Shown here in pieces: positions 27,737-36,326 of a DNA stretch of 64,000 bases. The notes under the pieces were generated by a model. The model ran no database searches. It was not told where the DNA came from and worked only from the letters and a program-made list of their open reading frames with translations. A program made the translations under genes and the position numbers. This DNA is from LMUY01 sp965199105 (lineage in GTDB: Bacteria; Pseudomonadota; Alphaproteobacteria; Acetobacterales; Acetobacteraceae): positions 3,038,001 through 3,102,000 of the forward strand of contig CBDAQO010000002.1 in NCBI GenBank assembly GCA_965199105.1, read 5' to 3'. Positions within the stretch are counted from its first letter, which is position 1. The number at the start of each line of letters is the position of its first letter.

Positions 27737-28122
27737 TGGAGATCAACCAGCCGGATATGGTGGCCGAAGTGACGGCCGCGTTCGCCCGCTATGAGGCGGC
27801 GTTGACCGGCAACGACGTGGCCGCGTTGGACGCGCTGTTCTGGGACAGTGCCTTGGTGATCCGCTACGGCGTGACCGAGAACCTCTATGGCGCGGCGGAG
27901 ATTGCCGCCTTCCGCGCCGCGCGGCCGGCCGCCGGGTTGATGCGCAGCCTGTCCCGCACGGTGATCACCACCTTCGGCCGCGATTTCGCCACCGCTGCCA
28001 CGCTGTTCCATCGCACCACGGCGCCCGGCAAGGTGGGCCGCCAAATGCAGAGCTGGGCGCGGCTGTCTGGGGGCTGGCGGGTGGTGGCGGCCCATGTGAG
28101 CGTGATCGCCGAGCCGGCGTGA
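27736..28122 (+). CDS. atzH: AtzH-like NTF2-fold protein (DUF3225)
   Basis: 128 residues with the DUF3225/SnoaL-like pattern: FARYEAALTGNDVAALDALF, VIRYGVTENLYG, AFRAARP and QSWARLSGGWRVVAAHVS. The family includes HpxZ of oxalurate use and AtzH, reported to convert 1,3-dicarboxyurea to allophanate, linking AtzE and AtzF. ATG 27736 overlaps the atzE stop (TGATG). Its last codons and stop lie in the first unit of a 23-base tandem repeat. Confidence 0.88.
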   Translation: MEINQPDMVAEVTAAFARYEAALTGNDVAALDALFWDSALVIRYGVTENLYGAAEIAAFRAARPAAGLMRSLSRTVITTFGRDFATAATLFHRTTAPGKVGRQMQSWARLSGGWRVVAAHVSVIAEPA

Positions 28123-28164
28123 GCGTGATCGCCGAGCCGGCGTGAGCGTAATCGCCGAGCCGGG
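28096..28164 (+). repeat. 23-base tandem repeat, three units
   Basis: Units start at 28096, 28119 and 28142; each begins GTGAGCGTGATCGCC and ends CCGGC, with two changes in the third. A fourth partial unit, GTGAGCG, begins at 28165. Unit one holds the end and stop of atzH. The partial unit provides the GTG start of the phosphatase gene. Confidence 0.95.
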
Positions 28165-28707
28165 GTGAGCGCTGCCGACGCCGGGCCGCGGCTGATCCTG
28201 GTGCGCCATCCGCCGGTCGACGCACGCGGGCGCTGCTACGGCCGGCTGGACCTCGCCGTGGCAGACGCGGCCGACGTAGCGGAGTTGGCGGCGCGGTTGC
28301 GGGCGTATCGGGCCACCGTTTGGACCAGCCCGGCGCAACGCTGCCGCGTGGTTGCGGCCGCCATCGGCCCGCATCGAGTCGACCCGCGTTTGCAGGAGCT
28401 GGATTTCGGCGACTGGGAGGGCCGCCGGTGGGACGACGTTGCCCGCCCGCTGCTCGACGCCTGGGCCGCGGATCTCCTGGGCTTCACCCCGCCCGGTGGG
28501 GAGAGCGGGGCAGCGCTGGTGGCGCGGGTGGAGGCGTTCCACCGGGCCTTGCCGCCTGGGTTGCACGTGGTGATCAGCCATGGCGGCCCGTTGCGCGTGC
28601 TGGCGGCGCTGGCTTGTGGCCGCAGGGTGGACTTGGCGGTGGCCGCGCAGGCGGCTGGGTCGGTGATGGAGTGCAGCAATCGGGCGCCGGGTCAGCCGCC
28701 TTCGTAG
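28165..28707 (+). CDS. Histidine phosphatase family protein (alpha-ribazole phosphatase-like)
   Basis: 180 residues. Catalytic motif RHPP (for RHGE) with ILVRHPPVDARGRCYGRLD resembles CobC-type phosphatases. The second His is in VVISHGGPLRVLAAL, and the Glu region is ELDFGDWEGRRW. The probable start is GTG 28165; it is weak, and the tandem repeat just upstream has pushed it 42 bases from the atzH stop. No cobalamin genes are nearby, so the substrate is unknown. Confidence 0.85.
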   Translation: MSAADAGPRLILVRHPPVDARGRCYGRLDLAVADAADVAELAARLRAYRATVWTSPAQRCRVVAAAIGPHRVDPRLQELDFGDWEGRRWDDVARPLLDAWAADLLGFTPPGGESGAALVARVEAFHRALPPGLHVVISHGGPLRVLAALACGRRVDLAVAAQAAGSVMECSNRAPGQPPS

Positions 28708-28770
28708 GAGCTGACCCATGGCGTCGCGTCGAGCTTGCCAGGTCGTGGCCAAGCCGGCTCTTTGCCGCCT

Positions 28771-29934
28771 ATGCGCGCGCTCCTGCCATCGCAAACTGTG
28801 TTTGCCGGTCTCCTCGCCGCCTTTGTCGGCTTCGCCTCGACGTTCGCCGTCGTGCTCCGCGGCCTTACCGCTGCCGGCGCAAACCCGGCGCAGGCCGCCT
28901 CGGGGTTGATGGCGCTCTGCGTCGCCCAAGGCCTTTGCGCCCTGTGGCTCAGCGCGCGCACCCGCATGCCGGTCAGCATGGCCTGGAGCACGCCGGGAGC
29001 GGCGCTGTTGGCGGCCTCGGGCGCGGTTCAGGGCGGCTTCCCCGCGGCGGTGGGCGCGTTCCTCCTTGCCGCGGTGCTGGTGGTGGTGGCGGGTTGGTGG
29101 CGCCCGCTCGGTCGCGCCGTGGCGACGATCCCGGCAACGCTCGCCAACGCCATGCTGGCCGGCGTGTTGCTGAACCTGTGCCTGGCTCCGGCCCGTGGGG
29201 TCGCGCAGTCGCCGGGTCCGGCGCTCGCCATCGTCGCCACCTGGGCGGTGGTCGGGCGCATCCACCGCCTGCTGGCAGTGCCGGCCGCAGTTGCGGTAAC
29301 GCTGGTCCTGACGGCGCTGCAACCCGGCGCGGCGTTGGCACCCGATACCCTGCCGCACCCGGTCCTGGTCTGGCCCGCTTTCAACCTCGCCGCCCTGATC
29401 GGCGTGGCGATACCGCTGTTTGTGGTCACGATGGCCTCGCAGAACATCCCGGGCATTGCGGTTCTGAGCGTGAACGGCTTCCATCCGGAGCCCGGGCCGC
29501 TGTTTCGTACCACGGGCGTCTTTTCGATCTTGGCGGCACCGTTCGGCGGCCATGCGGTGAACTTGGCCGCCATCACCGCCGCGATCTGCGCCGGGCCGGA
29601 CGCGCACCCAGACCCGGCGCAGCGCTGGAAGGCGACCGCCGTCAGCGGTGCAGCCTACGTCATGCTGGGCCCGCTGGCCGCGACGGCCACAGGCTTCGCG
29701 GGCGCAGCGCCGCTGCTGATCGAGACCGTGGCAGGGCTGGCACTGCTGGGCGCACTGGGCGGCGCTCTGCACGGCGCTGTCGCCATACCGAAGGAGCGCG
29801 AGGCAGCACTGGTGACTTTCCTGGTCACGGCCTCGGGCCTGGGCTTCGGCGGCGTCAGCGGCGCTTTCTGGGGACTGCTGGCCGGTGGCGCGTTGCTGCT
29901 GGCGACGGGGTGGCGGGCGCGGGCCCAGCACTGA
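28771..29934 (+). CDS. benE: BenE family benzoate/H+ symporter
   Basis: 387 residues, strongly hydrophobic, about 11-12 membrane helices. Family marks are GFASTFAVVLRG, the conserved TPGAALLAASG and VVTMASQNIPGIAVLSVNGF. BenE proteins are proton-coupled importers, best known for benzoate, but no aromatic degradation genes are close. ATG 28771 (MRALLPSQT) was chosen; a TTG at 28735 is possible. It ends 41 bases before repeat copy E. Confidence 0.88.
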   Translation: MRALLPSQTVFAGLLAAFVGFASTFAVVLRGLTAAGANPAQAASGLMALCVAQGLCALWLSARTRMPVSMAWSTPGAALLAASGAVQGGFPAAVGAFLLAAVLVVVAGWWRPLGRAVATIPATLANAMLAGVLLNLCLAPARGVAQSPGPALAIVATWAVVGRIHRLLAVPAAVAVTLVLTALQPGAALAPDTLPHPVLVWPAFNLAALIGVAIPLFVVTMASQNIPGIAVLSVNGFHPEPGPLFRTTGVFSILAAPFGGHAVNLAAITAAICAGPDAHPDPAQRWKATAVSGAAYVMLGPLAATATGFAGAAPLLIETVAGLALLGALGGALHGAVAIPKEREAALVTFLVTASGLGFGGVSGAFWGLLAGGALLLATGWRARAQH

Positions 29935-29975
29935 TCGCCCCGCGCGAACCCGGACTCTGCAAGGCAACGGCTGTC

Positions 29976-30081
29976 CTAGACCAAGACCGGCTCAGATAGA
30001 GTCGCCGGTCATGGTCTAGCTGTTTGGTTTGGCGAGCATGTTTACCGATTAAGTGACTTCACTTGATGCGGTCATGCTCTA
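29976..30081 (-). repeat. Intergenic palindromic repeat, copy E (reverse orientation)
   Basis: Read on the minus strand it begins TAGAGCATGACC and has the conserved middle GCTCGCCAAAC shared with copy A. The first hairpin has arms ATCAAGTGA and TCACTTAAT; the second has arms CTAGACCATGACCGGC and GCCGGTCTTGGTCTAG with few mismatches. TA flanks both ends. Its right end (30079-30081) is the stop codon of the minus-strand gene there. It lies between convergent genes. Confidence 0.75.
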
Positions 30082-31422
30082 CAGCAAGCGCACGAAGGCG
30101 GCGATCAGCGGCGGCATCTGCTCGGCCCTGGCTGGCAGTCTGCTCGCTGGCATCGTCATGCTGTTCACGAATTGCCCGCTCGCCGTGTACAGGGAGAGCT
30201 CGAGGTCATCTCCGAGGATCTCCACACGGCACGCGACCTCCTCGCCGTTCGCCGTTCGGCGAGCCTCCTCTACGAAAGCCCGGATCTCCTCGAGGCCCCC
30301 CGTTTGCGCCCCAGCCTCGGCGAGAAAGTCCGCGATCTCGTTCGCAACCTGGGAGAACGCGACGACGGCCAGCGGCACACAGCCTTGGCTTTCTTGATAG
30401 ACGCGGCCTCGCCAGCGATCGAAGCAGGCGGCCCGGCTGGCCTCCTCGGCGGTCGGTTCGGCGTCCCCATCCAGGGGCTCCGGCAGGCCGCCGGCGGCTG
30501 AAATCTCCTCCCATACCGGGATGTCCCAATCGATGCGTAGCCCGAGCAGCACTCCGAACCCGCGCCGCATCAGATCATCCGTGTCGCCGGGCGGCAGGTC
30601 GCGCGGTGCCTTGCCGTCGACCAAGTCCTGCAGGACGCGCCGCACCGCCGCAAACGAAAGCCCGGCGAGGGCGTCGGGCGAGCGCCAACCCGGCAGGAAC
30701 TGCACCTCCTCGCTGTCGGCAAGGGCGTGGGACGCGATCAACCCGGCTCCGAGCGCCTCGCCATCCGGCACATCGCCGACGGGCAGCGCAACCGGCAGCG
30801 CGACCAGTTCGGCCCAGCCGGACGGGCCGATCGCGGCTCCTTCCGCCGCCACCAGCACCACCCAGTTGAGCTCATCACCGGCGTCGTCGCCCTGCTGCTC
30901 GCCAAGCTTGCGGATGGCCAGGTCCAGGACGTCGGTCCGGCCCGCCGTCATGAGCGCCTGTACGAGCACGTCGAACTCGTCGCTGTCCTCGTCGCCGAAC
31001 GCCTCCAGCAAACGGTCCGCGACCGGACCAGGGGCTTTGCCGAAGGGTTCGCCAGGCGGCGGGGCTGATGCCGGAAGGCCGAGCAGCTCCAGCGCGGCCG
31101 GCCCACGCAGCAAGCGGGCGCGATCGATCCAGGCGCGGCGGTTCTCCTGCGTGTCCTCGCGGTCGGCCATCCACCGCCTGAACGCTGCCCGGTCAGCCCG
31201 CTGTACCAGGAGCTCGACGCCCGCCCGCAGGAACTCGGCTGCGGCCACCCGGGTGACGGCCCGGACGAGCTGCAGGTCGGTCTCGCCGGGGCGAAGCGTG
31301 TCGAGCGTCTCGACGTCCTGGTAATGGGTGAAAAGGACGACATCGAGGTCAGCGGCCACGTCCTGCGCGAGGTCGGCGGCCTGCTTGACGCGCTCGTCTT
31401 GGCGATCGGTGGGCTCGGGCAC
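30079..31422 (-). CDS. Unrecognised protein, 447 residues
   Basis: I do not recognise a family. The protein is acidic and probably soluble, with no signal peptide or membrane segment. It has helical stretches (VKQAADLAQDVAADLDVVLF near the start) and a C-terminal part rich in Glu/Ala. The start chosen is GTG 31422 (VPEPTDRQD) with AGGA upstream; the frame stays open to 31842 but the extension looks like low-complexity read-through. The stop comes from repeat copy E. It is divergent from an ABC exporter gene, 434 bases away. Function unknown. Confidence 0.6.
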   Translation of the reverse strand: MPEPTDRQDERVKQAADLAQDVAADLDVVLFTHYQDVETLDTLRPGETDLQLVRAVTRVAAAEFLRAGVELLVQRADRAAFRRWMADREDTQENRRAWIDRARLLRGPAALELLGLPASAPPPGEPFGKAPGPVADRLLEAFGDEDSDEFDVLVQALMTAGRTDVLDLAIRKLGEQQGDDAGDELNWVVLVAAEGAAIGPSGWAELVALPVALPVGDVPDGEALGAGLIASHALADSEEVQFLPGWRSPDALAGLSFAAVRRVLQDLVDGKAPRDLPPGDTDDLMRRGFGVLLGLRIDWDIPVWEEISAAGGLPEPLDGDAEPTAEEASRAACFDRWRGRVYQESQGCVPLAVVAFSQVANEIADFLAEAGAQTGGLEEIRAFVEEARRTANGEEVACRVEILGDDLELSLYTASGQFVNSMTMPASRLPARAEQMPPLIAAFVRLL

Positions 31423-31856
31423 GGGACAATCCTGAAACGAGCGCGGACTATGGTGTTGGGCCGTGCCAACCTGCAACAGCTTCGGCAGGCGAGCCGGGGC
31501 CGGTGCGGTGTCGCCACGACGCTGGGCGGCCGCGCAACCTTCCGTGCTAGGGGATCGTGTATGGAGATCAAACCGCCGCTGCCTCTGGCCGTCCGCGTCG
31601 GCGTCCAAACGCTTGGGATCGACGATGTCGCGCCCGACGCCAGCCAGGAGGAGCGCCTCGTGAAGACGCCGGGTTGCACGGTGGCGCTCCGGACGCGCGA
31701 CGTGGTGAAGGCCCTTGTGACGGGCAGTGCAGCCAAGGCGGAGCTGCCATCTTCCGTCGCTGGCGGTCAGTGGTCCAGAATTGCAGCGTGGAACCCGGCG
31801 GGATACGAACCCGACTGCGCGTGCCCGGTGGACTGGGTGCATTGAGCCGCGCTTCG
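31423..31856. other. Divergent intergenic region with one weak small frame
   Basis: 434 bases between the unrecognised gene and the ABC exporter. It contains only the doubtful 94-residue frame at 31561-31845. Near 31797-31818 the minus strand has a tRNA T-arm-like stretch (CGGGTTCGTATCCCG), but no full cloverleaf can be built around it. Promoters of both neighbours are expected here. Confidence 0.4.
31561..31845 (+). CDS. Possible small protein, 94 residues, doubtful
   Basis: ATG 31561 opens a frame to TGA 31845, just before the ABC exporter start. The product (MEIKPPLPLAVRVGVQTLG...) matches nothing I know, has no membrane segment and no strong ribosome site. It may be chance, since GC-rich DNA holds many open frames. 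Listed because it fills most of a 434-base gap and would be transcribed with the exporter. Confidence 0.25.
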   Translation: MEIKPPLPLAVRVGVQTLGIDDVAPDASQEERLVKTPGCTVALRTRDVVKALVTGSAAKAELPSSVAGGQWSRIAAWNPAGYEPDCACPVDWVH

Positions 31857-33653
31857 ATGCGGGACCGACTGGGTGCGCTGCGCACCTTGCCGCCCTTTGT
31901 CGCCATGATCTGGCGCACCAGCCCGGCGCTGACGCTGGCGACCGCTTGCCTACGCATTGTCCGAGCGGTGTTGCCCATCGCCACGCTGTTCGTCGGCAAG
32001 CTGATCATCGACGAGGTGGTGCGCCGGTCCCGGCTGCCCGAGCCGACGAGCGACCTCGGCAGGCTGGCACTGCTGCTGGGCGCCGAGTTGCTGCTGGCGT
32101 TGCTGGCGGACGCGCTTGGCCGGGCGGTGGCGCTGTTGGACCAATTGCTATCCGACCAGTTCAGCGACGAAACCAGCCTGCGCCTGATGCAGCACGCCGC
32201 CACGCTGGACCTGCGCGATTTCGAGGACAGCGAGACCCAGGACAAGCTCGACCGTGCCCGGCGGCAGGCGAGTGGCCGCTCCGGCCTGATCAGCCTTCTG
32301 CTGGGACAGGCGCAGGACCTCGTCACCCTGGCAGGCTTCGCCGCCGGGATCGCCGCCTATGCACCCTGGTTGATCCTGCTGCTGGCGGCAGCCCTGGTGC
32401 CGGCCTTCATCGGCGAGGTGCGGTTCAACCGCCTTGCCTACGCGATCAACGTCAAACGTACCACCGACCGGCGGGAACTGGATTACCTGCGGCAGACCGG
32501 CGCCAGCATGTCGACCGCGAAGGAGGTCAAGCTGTTTGGCCTGCATGGCTTCCTGATCGGCCGGTACCGTGAACTGGCGGTGGCGATGCAGCGGGAGAAT
32601 GCAGCGTTCGCATTACGCCGGGCGGCATCGGGCGCGGCGTTGGCGGCGCTGGGCACCGTGGGCTACTATGCCGCATACGCCTACCTGGCGTGGCGCGCAG
32701 TTGCCGGCGGGCTGACGGTGGGCGACCTGACTTTCCTGGCGGCGTCCTTCCTGCGGTTGCGCGGGCTGCTGGCGGGCGTGCTGGCCGGGTTGTCGTCGCT
32801 GGCCAGCCAGGCGCTGTACCTGCAGGACTTGTTCTCGTTCCTGGATTTGCGCGCCGCCGTCGTGTCGCCGCCCGACGGACTGCCATTCCCGGCGAGCCTG
32901 GCCAGCGGGATCGAGTTCCAGGACGTCGGCTTCCGTTACCCGGGCGCACCGGCCTGGGCGATGCGGCATCTGAGCTTCCGCCTGGAAGCCGGGCAGGTGT
33001 TGGCGCTGGTCGGGGAGAACGGCGCCGGCAAGACCACGCTGGTGAAGCTGCTGACCCGGCTGTACGACCCGGACGAGGGTCGCATCCTGGTGGATGGCCA
33101 GGACCTGCGCGCCTACGACCTGGACAGCGTGCGCGCCAGCATTGGCGTGATCTTCCAGGACTTCGTGCGCTACGACCTGAGCGCGTCCGACAACATCGCC
33201 GTCGGCCGGATCGGGCAGCGCGCCGACCGCGGCAAGATCGAGCAGGCCGCGGCCAGTGGACGCGCCGACGAGGTGATCGGCCGGCTGCCGGCCGGCTACG
33301 ACCAGATGGTCGGACAGCGCTTCCGCGGCGGCGTGGAGCTGTCGGGCGGCGAGTGGCAGAAGGTCGCGCTGGCCCGCGCCTATATGCGCGACGCGGCCGT
33401 GCTGATCCTGGACGAGCCGACCGCCGCCCTGGACGCCCGCGCGGAGTTCGAGGTGTTCCAGCGCTTCAAGGCGCTCAGTAGCGGCCGTACGGCGGTCCTG
33501 ATCTCCCACCGCTTTTCCTCCGTCCGGATGGCCGACCAGATCCTGGTGGTGGCTGACGGCCGGGTGGAGGCGAGTGGGACGCATGCCGACCTGGTGGCGC
33601 AAGGCGGGCGCTATGCCGAGTTGTTCGAGTTGCAGGCGGCGGGATATCGCTGA
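31857..33653 (+). CDS. ABC exporter, fused membrane and ATPase domains
   Basis: 598 residues. About six membrane helices lie in residues 1-320. The ATPase has Walker A GENGAGKTTL near residue 386, a Q-loop (GVIFQDFVRYDL), signature LSGGEWQKVALARAY, Walker B VLILDEPTAALD and switch His in LISHRFSSVR. Half-size exporters form homodimers and move drugs, lipids or peptides out of the cytoplasm. There is no N-terminal peptidase domain. ATG 31857 was chosen; TTG 31842 is an alternative. It lies in the segment between repeat copies E and B. Confidence 0.88.
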   Translation: MRDRLGALRTLPPFVAMIWRTSPALTLATACLRIVRAVLPIATLFVGKLIIDEVVRRSRLPEPTSDLGRLALLLGAELLLALLADALGRAVALLDQLLSDQFSDETSLRLMQHAATLDLRDFEDSETQDKLDRARRQASGRSGLISLLLGQAQDLVTLAGFAAGIAAYAPWLILLLAAALVPAFIGEVRFNRLAYAINVKRTTDRRELDYLRQTGASMSTAKEVKLFGLHGFLIGRYRELAVAMQRENAAFALRRAASGAALAALGTVGYYAAYAYLAWRAVAGGLTVGDLTFLAASFLRLRGLLAGVLAGLSSLASQALYLQDLFSFLDLRAAVVSPPDGLPFPASLASGIEFQDVGFRYPGAPAWAMRHLSFRLEAGQVLALVGENGAGKTTLVKLLTRLYDPDEGRILVDGQDLRAYDLDSVRASIGVIFQDFVRYDLSASDNIAVGRIGQRADRGKIEQAAASGRADEVIGRLPAGYDQMVGQRFRGGVELSGGEWQKVALARAYMRDAAVLILDEPTAALDARAEFEVFQRFKALSSGRTAVLISHRFSSVRMADQILVVADGRVEASGTHADLVAQGGRYAELFELQAAGYR

Positions 33654-33775
33654 TCGGGCGTTGCCGTGGTGGCGGCCCGCCACTAAACCCGGCCGGGCGG
33701 CGTCACCGCCCTCAAGAACGCCGGCGACGATCCGGTCGCTGCGCGTGACATCGGTGTCGACCGCGGGAGATGATC

Positions 33776-34360
33776 ATGAAGCTCTACTACGCCCCAGGCG
33801 CCTGCAGCCTGGCCGACCACATCGCGCTGCACGAGGCGGGGATGTCCTTCGACCACGAGAAGGTCGACCTGAAGGCGAAGCGCACGGAGGGTGGCGTTGA
33901 CTTCGCAACGATCAATCCGAAGGGCTACGTGCCGGCGCTGACGCTCGATTCTGGCGAGACGCTCACCGAGAACATCGCAATCCTGGACTGGATCGCGCAA
34001 CAGGACAGCAAGCTGGCGCCGTCTGGGCCGATGGGGCATACGCACCTGCTAGAAGCATTGGCGTTCATCTCGACCGAGATCCACAAGGGGTTCAAGCCCT
34101 TCTTCGCCGGAGCAGCCGACAGCGAAAAGGCGAAGGCGGGCGAGACGATCGTCAAGCGCATGAGCTACTTGGCCGATAGTATGACGGGCGATTACCTGTT
34201 CGGCTCTGCCGTCAGCGTGGCCGACTTCTACTTATTCGTCATGTTGCGCTGGGCCAAGATGTTCAGCGTCGAGCCGCCTGCACCGTTGGCTGCATTCCAC
34301 GAGCGTATGATGGCACTGTCTTCCGTCCAGAAGGCGATGAAGCACGAGCGGCTTTCCTAG
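33776..34360 (+). CDS. Glutathione S-transferase, beta-class-like
   Basis: 194 residues. The N-terminal thioredoxin fold opens MKLYYAPGACSLADHIALHE, which has the Cys typical of bacterial beta-class GSTs (GACS). VPALTLDSGETLTEN binds glutathione through its cis-Pro and E/T residues. The C-terminal helical domain has VADFYLFVML. It conjugates or reduces with glutathione; the substrate is unknown. ATG 33776 has GGGAG 6 bases before it; ATG 33770 is too close to that site. The TAG stop at 34358-34360 lies inside repeat copy B. Confidence 0.9.
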   Translation: MKLYYAPGACSLADHIALHEAGMSFDHEKVDLKAKRTEGGVDFATINPKGYVPALTLDSGETLTENIAILDWIAQQDSKLAPSGPMGHTHLLEALAFISTEIHKGFKPFFAGAADSEKAKAGETIVKRMSYLADSMTGDYLFGSAVSVADFYLFVMLRWAKMFSVEPPAPLAAFHERMMALSSVQKAMKHERLS

Positions 34361-34462
34361 AGCAGCATCCGAGCAATCGGAGTCGCTTTGCGATCCGAAG
34401 GCTCGGATAAAGCTGCTCTTTTCTCAGTCAAGCAGAGCATGATCGAACAGATCATGCTCTAG
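34357..34462 (+). repeat. Intergenic palindromic repeat, copy B (diverged)
   Basis: Begins CTAGAGCAGC and ends CATGCTCTAG, with TA at both ends. It consists of two hairpins. The first runs from AGAGCAGC to GCTGCTCT with inner arms around TCGCTTTGCGA. The second has perfect arms AGAGCATGATC and GATCATGCTCT around GAACA. Length and ends match the other copies but the interior is diverged, so it may be a sister family. The left end supplies the GST stop codon. Confidence 0.7.
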
Positions 34463-34510
34463 CAACCCACGCGTGAGACACGCCGGCCACGGTCGGCGTG
34501 TGTCACGCGT

Positions 34511-34768
34511 TTGCAGACGATAGCCACGCTCCGGCCGCCGCGAGCATGGCCTCGATGCCAGTGCGCAATCCGCACAGCGACGGCACAACAGCACCTCCGG
34601 AACGTGCTGGCATACCTGAACATGCCGACGCTCGGGCAGCCCGAAGCCTTCATCCAAACCAAGGAAGGCTTGTTAGACGAAGCCGGCAACATCGGCCCGG
34701 CGAGTCACGCCTTCCTACAAGGCTGGATGGACCAGTATGTCGCCTGGGTGAAACAACACGCCGTCTGA
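34511..34768 (+). pseudogene. C-terminal remnant of an NADPH-dependent FMN reductase
   Basis: The last 60 or so residues of this frame (TAQQHLRNVLAYLNMP, QTKEGLLDEAGNIG, FLQGWMDQYVAWVKQH) match the C-terminus of the ChrR/YieF-type NADPH-dependent FMN reductases, which reduce quinones or chromate. The flavodoxin-like first two thirds, including the FMN-binding loop, are missing. The 5' side of the frame has no similarity. It is therefore a broken gene, left between repeat copy B and tRNA-Thr. Confidence 0.75.
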
Positions 34769-34826
34769 CGAACCGTAATGCCGCTTGGCATGCCGCACCG
34801 ACTGGCGCTGGCAACGGCTATTTGGC

Positions 34827-34901
<75 letters not shown>

Positions 34902-35015
34902 GACCGGGGCAGCTATACCGGCCGCCAACTGCGACTGCAATGCAGGCCCGCGCAGGACACTTCCCCGCGTACAGGGCTGGCGGGCTGCTGTGGTCTCCGC
35001 CATTTTGCGCTCCCG

Positions 35016-36326
35016 ATGCCACACACGACCGTAGCGACCGCCACCTCTCTCCGCGAACGCGAATGTCCGCATTGTGGGTTGTTCCAGTATCTGCCGCCCA
35101 TTCCGGCCAACTCCGAGGCGAACTGCATCCGCTGCGACGCGACGCTGCGCCTGCGCCGCACCAACTCCGGCACCTATGCCCTGGCGCTCAGCGCCACGTC
35201 GCTGGTGCTCTACCTGATCGCGGTCACCACGCCGTTCCTGTTCGTGGACATCGTGGGGCAGCAGCGGCGCACCACCATGCTGTCGCTGCCCGGCGCGTTC
35301 TGGGCCAGTGGGGCGTGGGAGCTCGCGGTGGCGGTCACCCTCACCGCCATCGTCATGCCGCTGATCAAGATCGGGATCATGCTGCTGGTGCTCGCCGGGT
35401 TGCGCATGCGGCGGCCGCCGCCGTTTCTGCCGCAGGTTTTCAAGTGGTATGAGCGCCTCGGCCCCTGGGCCATGGTGGAGGTGTTCCTCCTGGGCGTGTT
35501 CGTGGCCTTCACCCGGCTGGGCGCCATCGCCACGGTCGAGGTAGGCGAGGCGCTCTACGCCATCGGCGCGCTCATGGTCACCATGGTGCTGGCGGACGTG
35601 CTGCTCGACCCGGGCGAGGTGTGGGACGATATGGAACGGCGCGGGGTGGTGCCGCCGCCGGCCAAGCCGGTGCCCGGTGCGACGAAGATCAGTTGCCTGG
35701 CGTGCCACCGGGTCAACTACTGCGAGGAGGGCGAGCCCTGCCTACGCTGCGGGTCGACGCTGCATGTGCGCAAGCCGACCAGCATGCTCAACACCTGGGC
35801 GTTCCTGATCGCCGGCACCCTGCTCTACATCCCGGCCAACCTGTTCCCAATCCTGACGCTGACCCGGCTTGGTGCCGCCGTCCCGTCCACCATCCTCGGC
35901 GGGGCGCAGGAGCTGCTCGACAGCGGGATGTGGCCGCTGGCCTTGCTGGTCTTCGTCGCCAGCCTGATGGTGCCGCTGCTCAAGCTCGTCAGCCTCGTCA
36001 CCATGCTGGTCACCATCCATCGCCGCACCGCCTGGCGCCTGCGCGAGCGCACCCGGCTCTACCGCGTGGTGGATTTCATCGGCCGCTGGTCGATGATCGA
36101 CATCTTCATGCTGTCCACCCTGGTCGGCCTGGTGCGCGCCGGCAACATCGCCACCATCACGCCGGAGTTGGGCGCCATCTGTTTTTGCAGCGTGGTGATC
36201 TTGACCATGTTCGCGGTAGCCTGCTTCGACCCGCGGCTGATGTGGGACGCGGTGTCCGCCGAGGAACGCGCGGCGCGCACGCCGCACCAGGTGCCCGTTG
36301 CGGGCGCCAAACCAGGACGAGCATGA
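35016..36326 (+). CDS. pqiA: Paraquat-inducible protein A (PqiA)
   Basis: 436 residues, an inner-membrane protein built of two similar halves. Each begins with a zinc-ribbon pair (CPHC...CIRC and CLAC...CLRC) and continues with four hydrophobic helices; the repeat is visible as VMPLIKIGIML versus MVPLLKLVSLV. With PqiB and PqiC it forms a lipid-transport bridge between inner and outer membranes. ATG 35016 gives the conserved MPHTT-ECPHC start. The frame upstream runs across the tRNA and is not coding. It overlaps pqiB by 4 bases. Confidence 0.93.
   Translation: MPHTTVATATSLRERECPHCGLFQYLPPIPANSEANCIRCDATLRLRRTNSGTYALALSATSLVLYLIAVTTPFLFVDIVGQQRRTTMLSLPGAFWASGAWELAVAVTLTAIVMPLIKIGIMLLVLAGLRMRRPPPFLPQVFKWYERLGPWAMVEVFLLGVFVAFTRLGAIATVEVGEALYAIGALMVTMVLADVLLDPGEVWDDMERRGVVPPPAKPVPGATKISCLACHRVNYCEEGEPCLRCGSTLHVRKPTSMLNTWAFLIAGTLLYIPANLFPILTLTRLGAAVPSTILGGAQELLDSGMWPLALLVFVASLMVPLLKLVSLVTMLVTIHRRTAWRLRERTRLYRVVDFIGRWSMIDIFMLSTLVGLVRAGNIATITPELGAICFCSVVILTMFAVACFDPRLMWDAVSAEERAARTPHQVPVAGAKPGRA

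Noticed and set aside
27235..29967. Long minus-strand open frame across atzE, atzH, the phosphatase and benE
   Set aside because: All four plus-strand genes have firm families; the antisense product is a low-complexity shadow.
31790..31850. tRNA-like T-arm on the minus strand (CGGGTTCGTATCCCG)
   Set aside because: No acceptor, D or anticodon arms can be paired around it, so it is neither a tRNA gene nor a clear attachment-site remnant.
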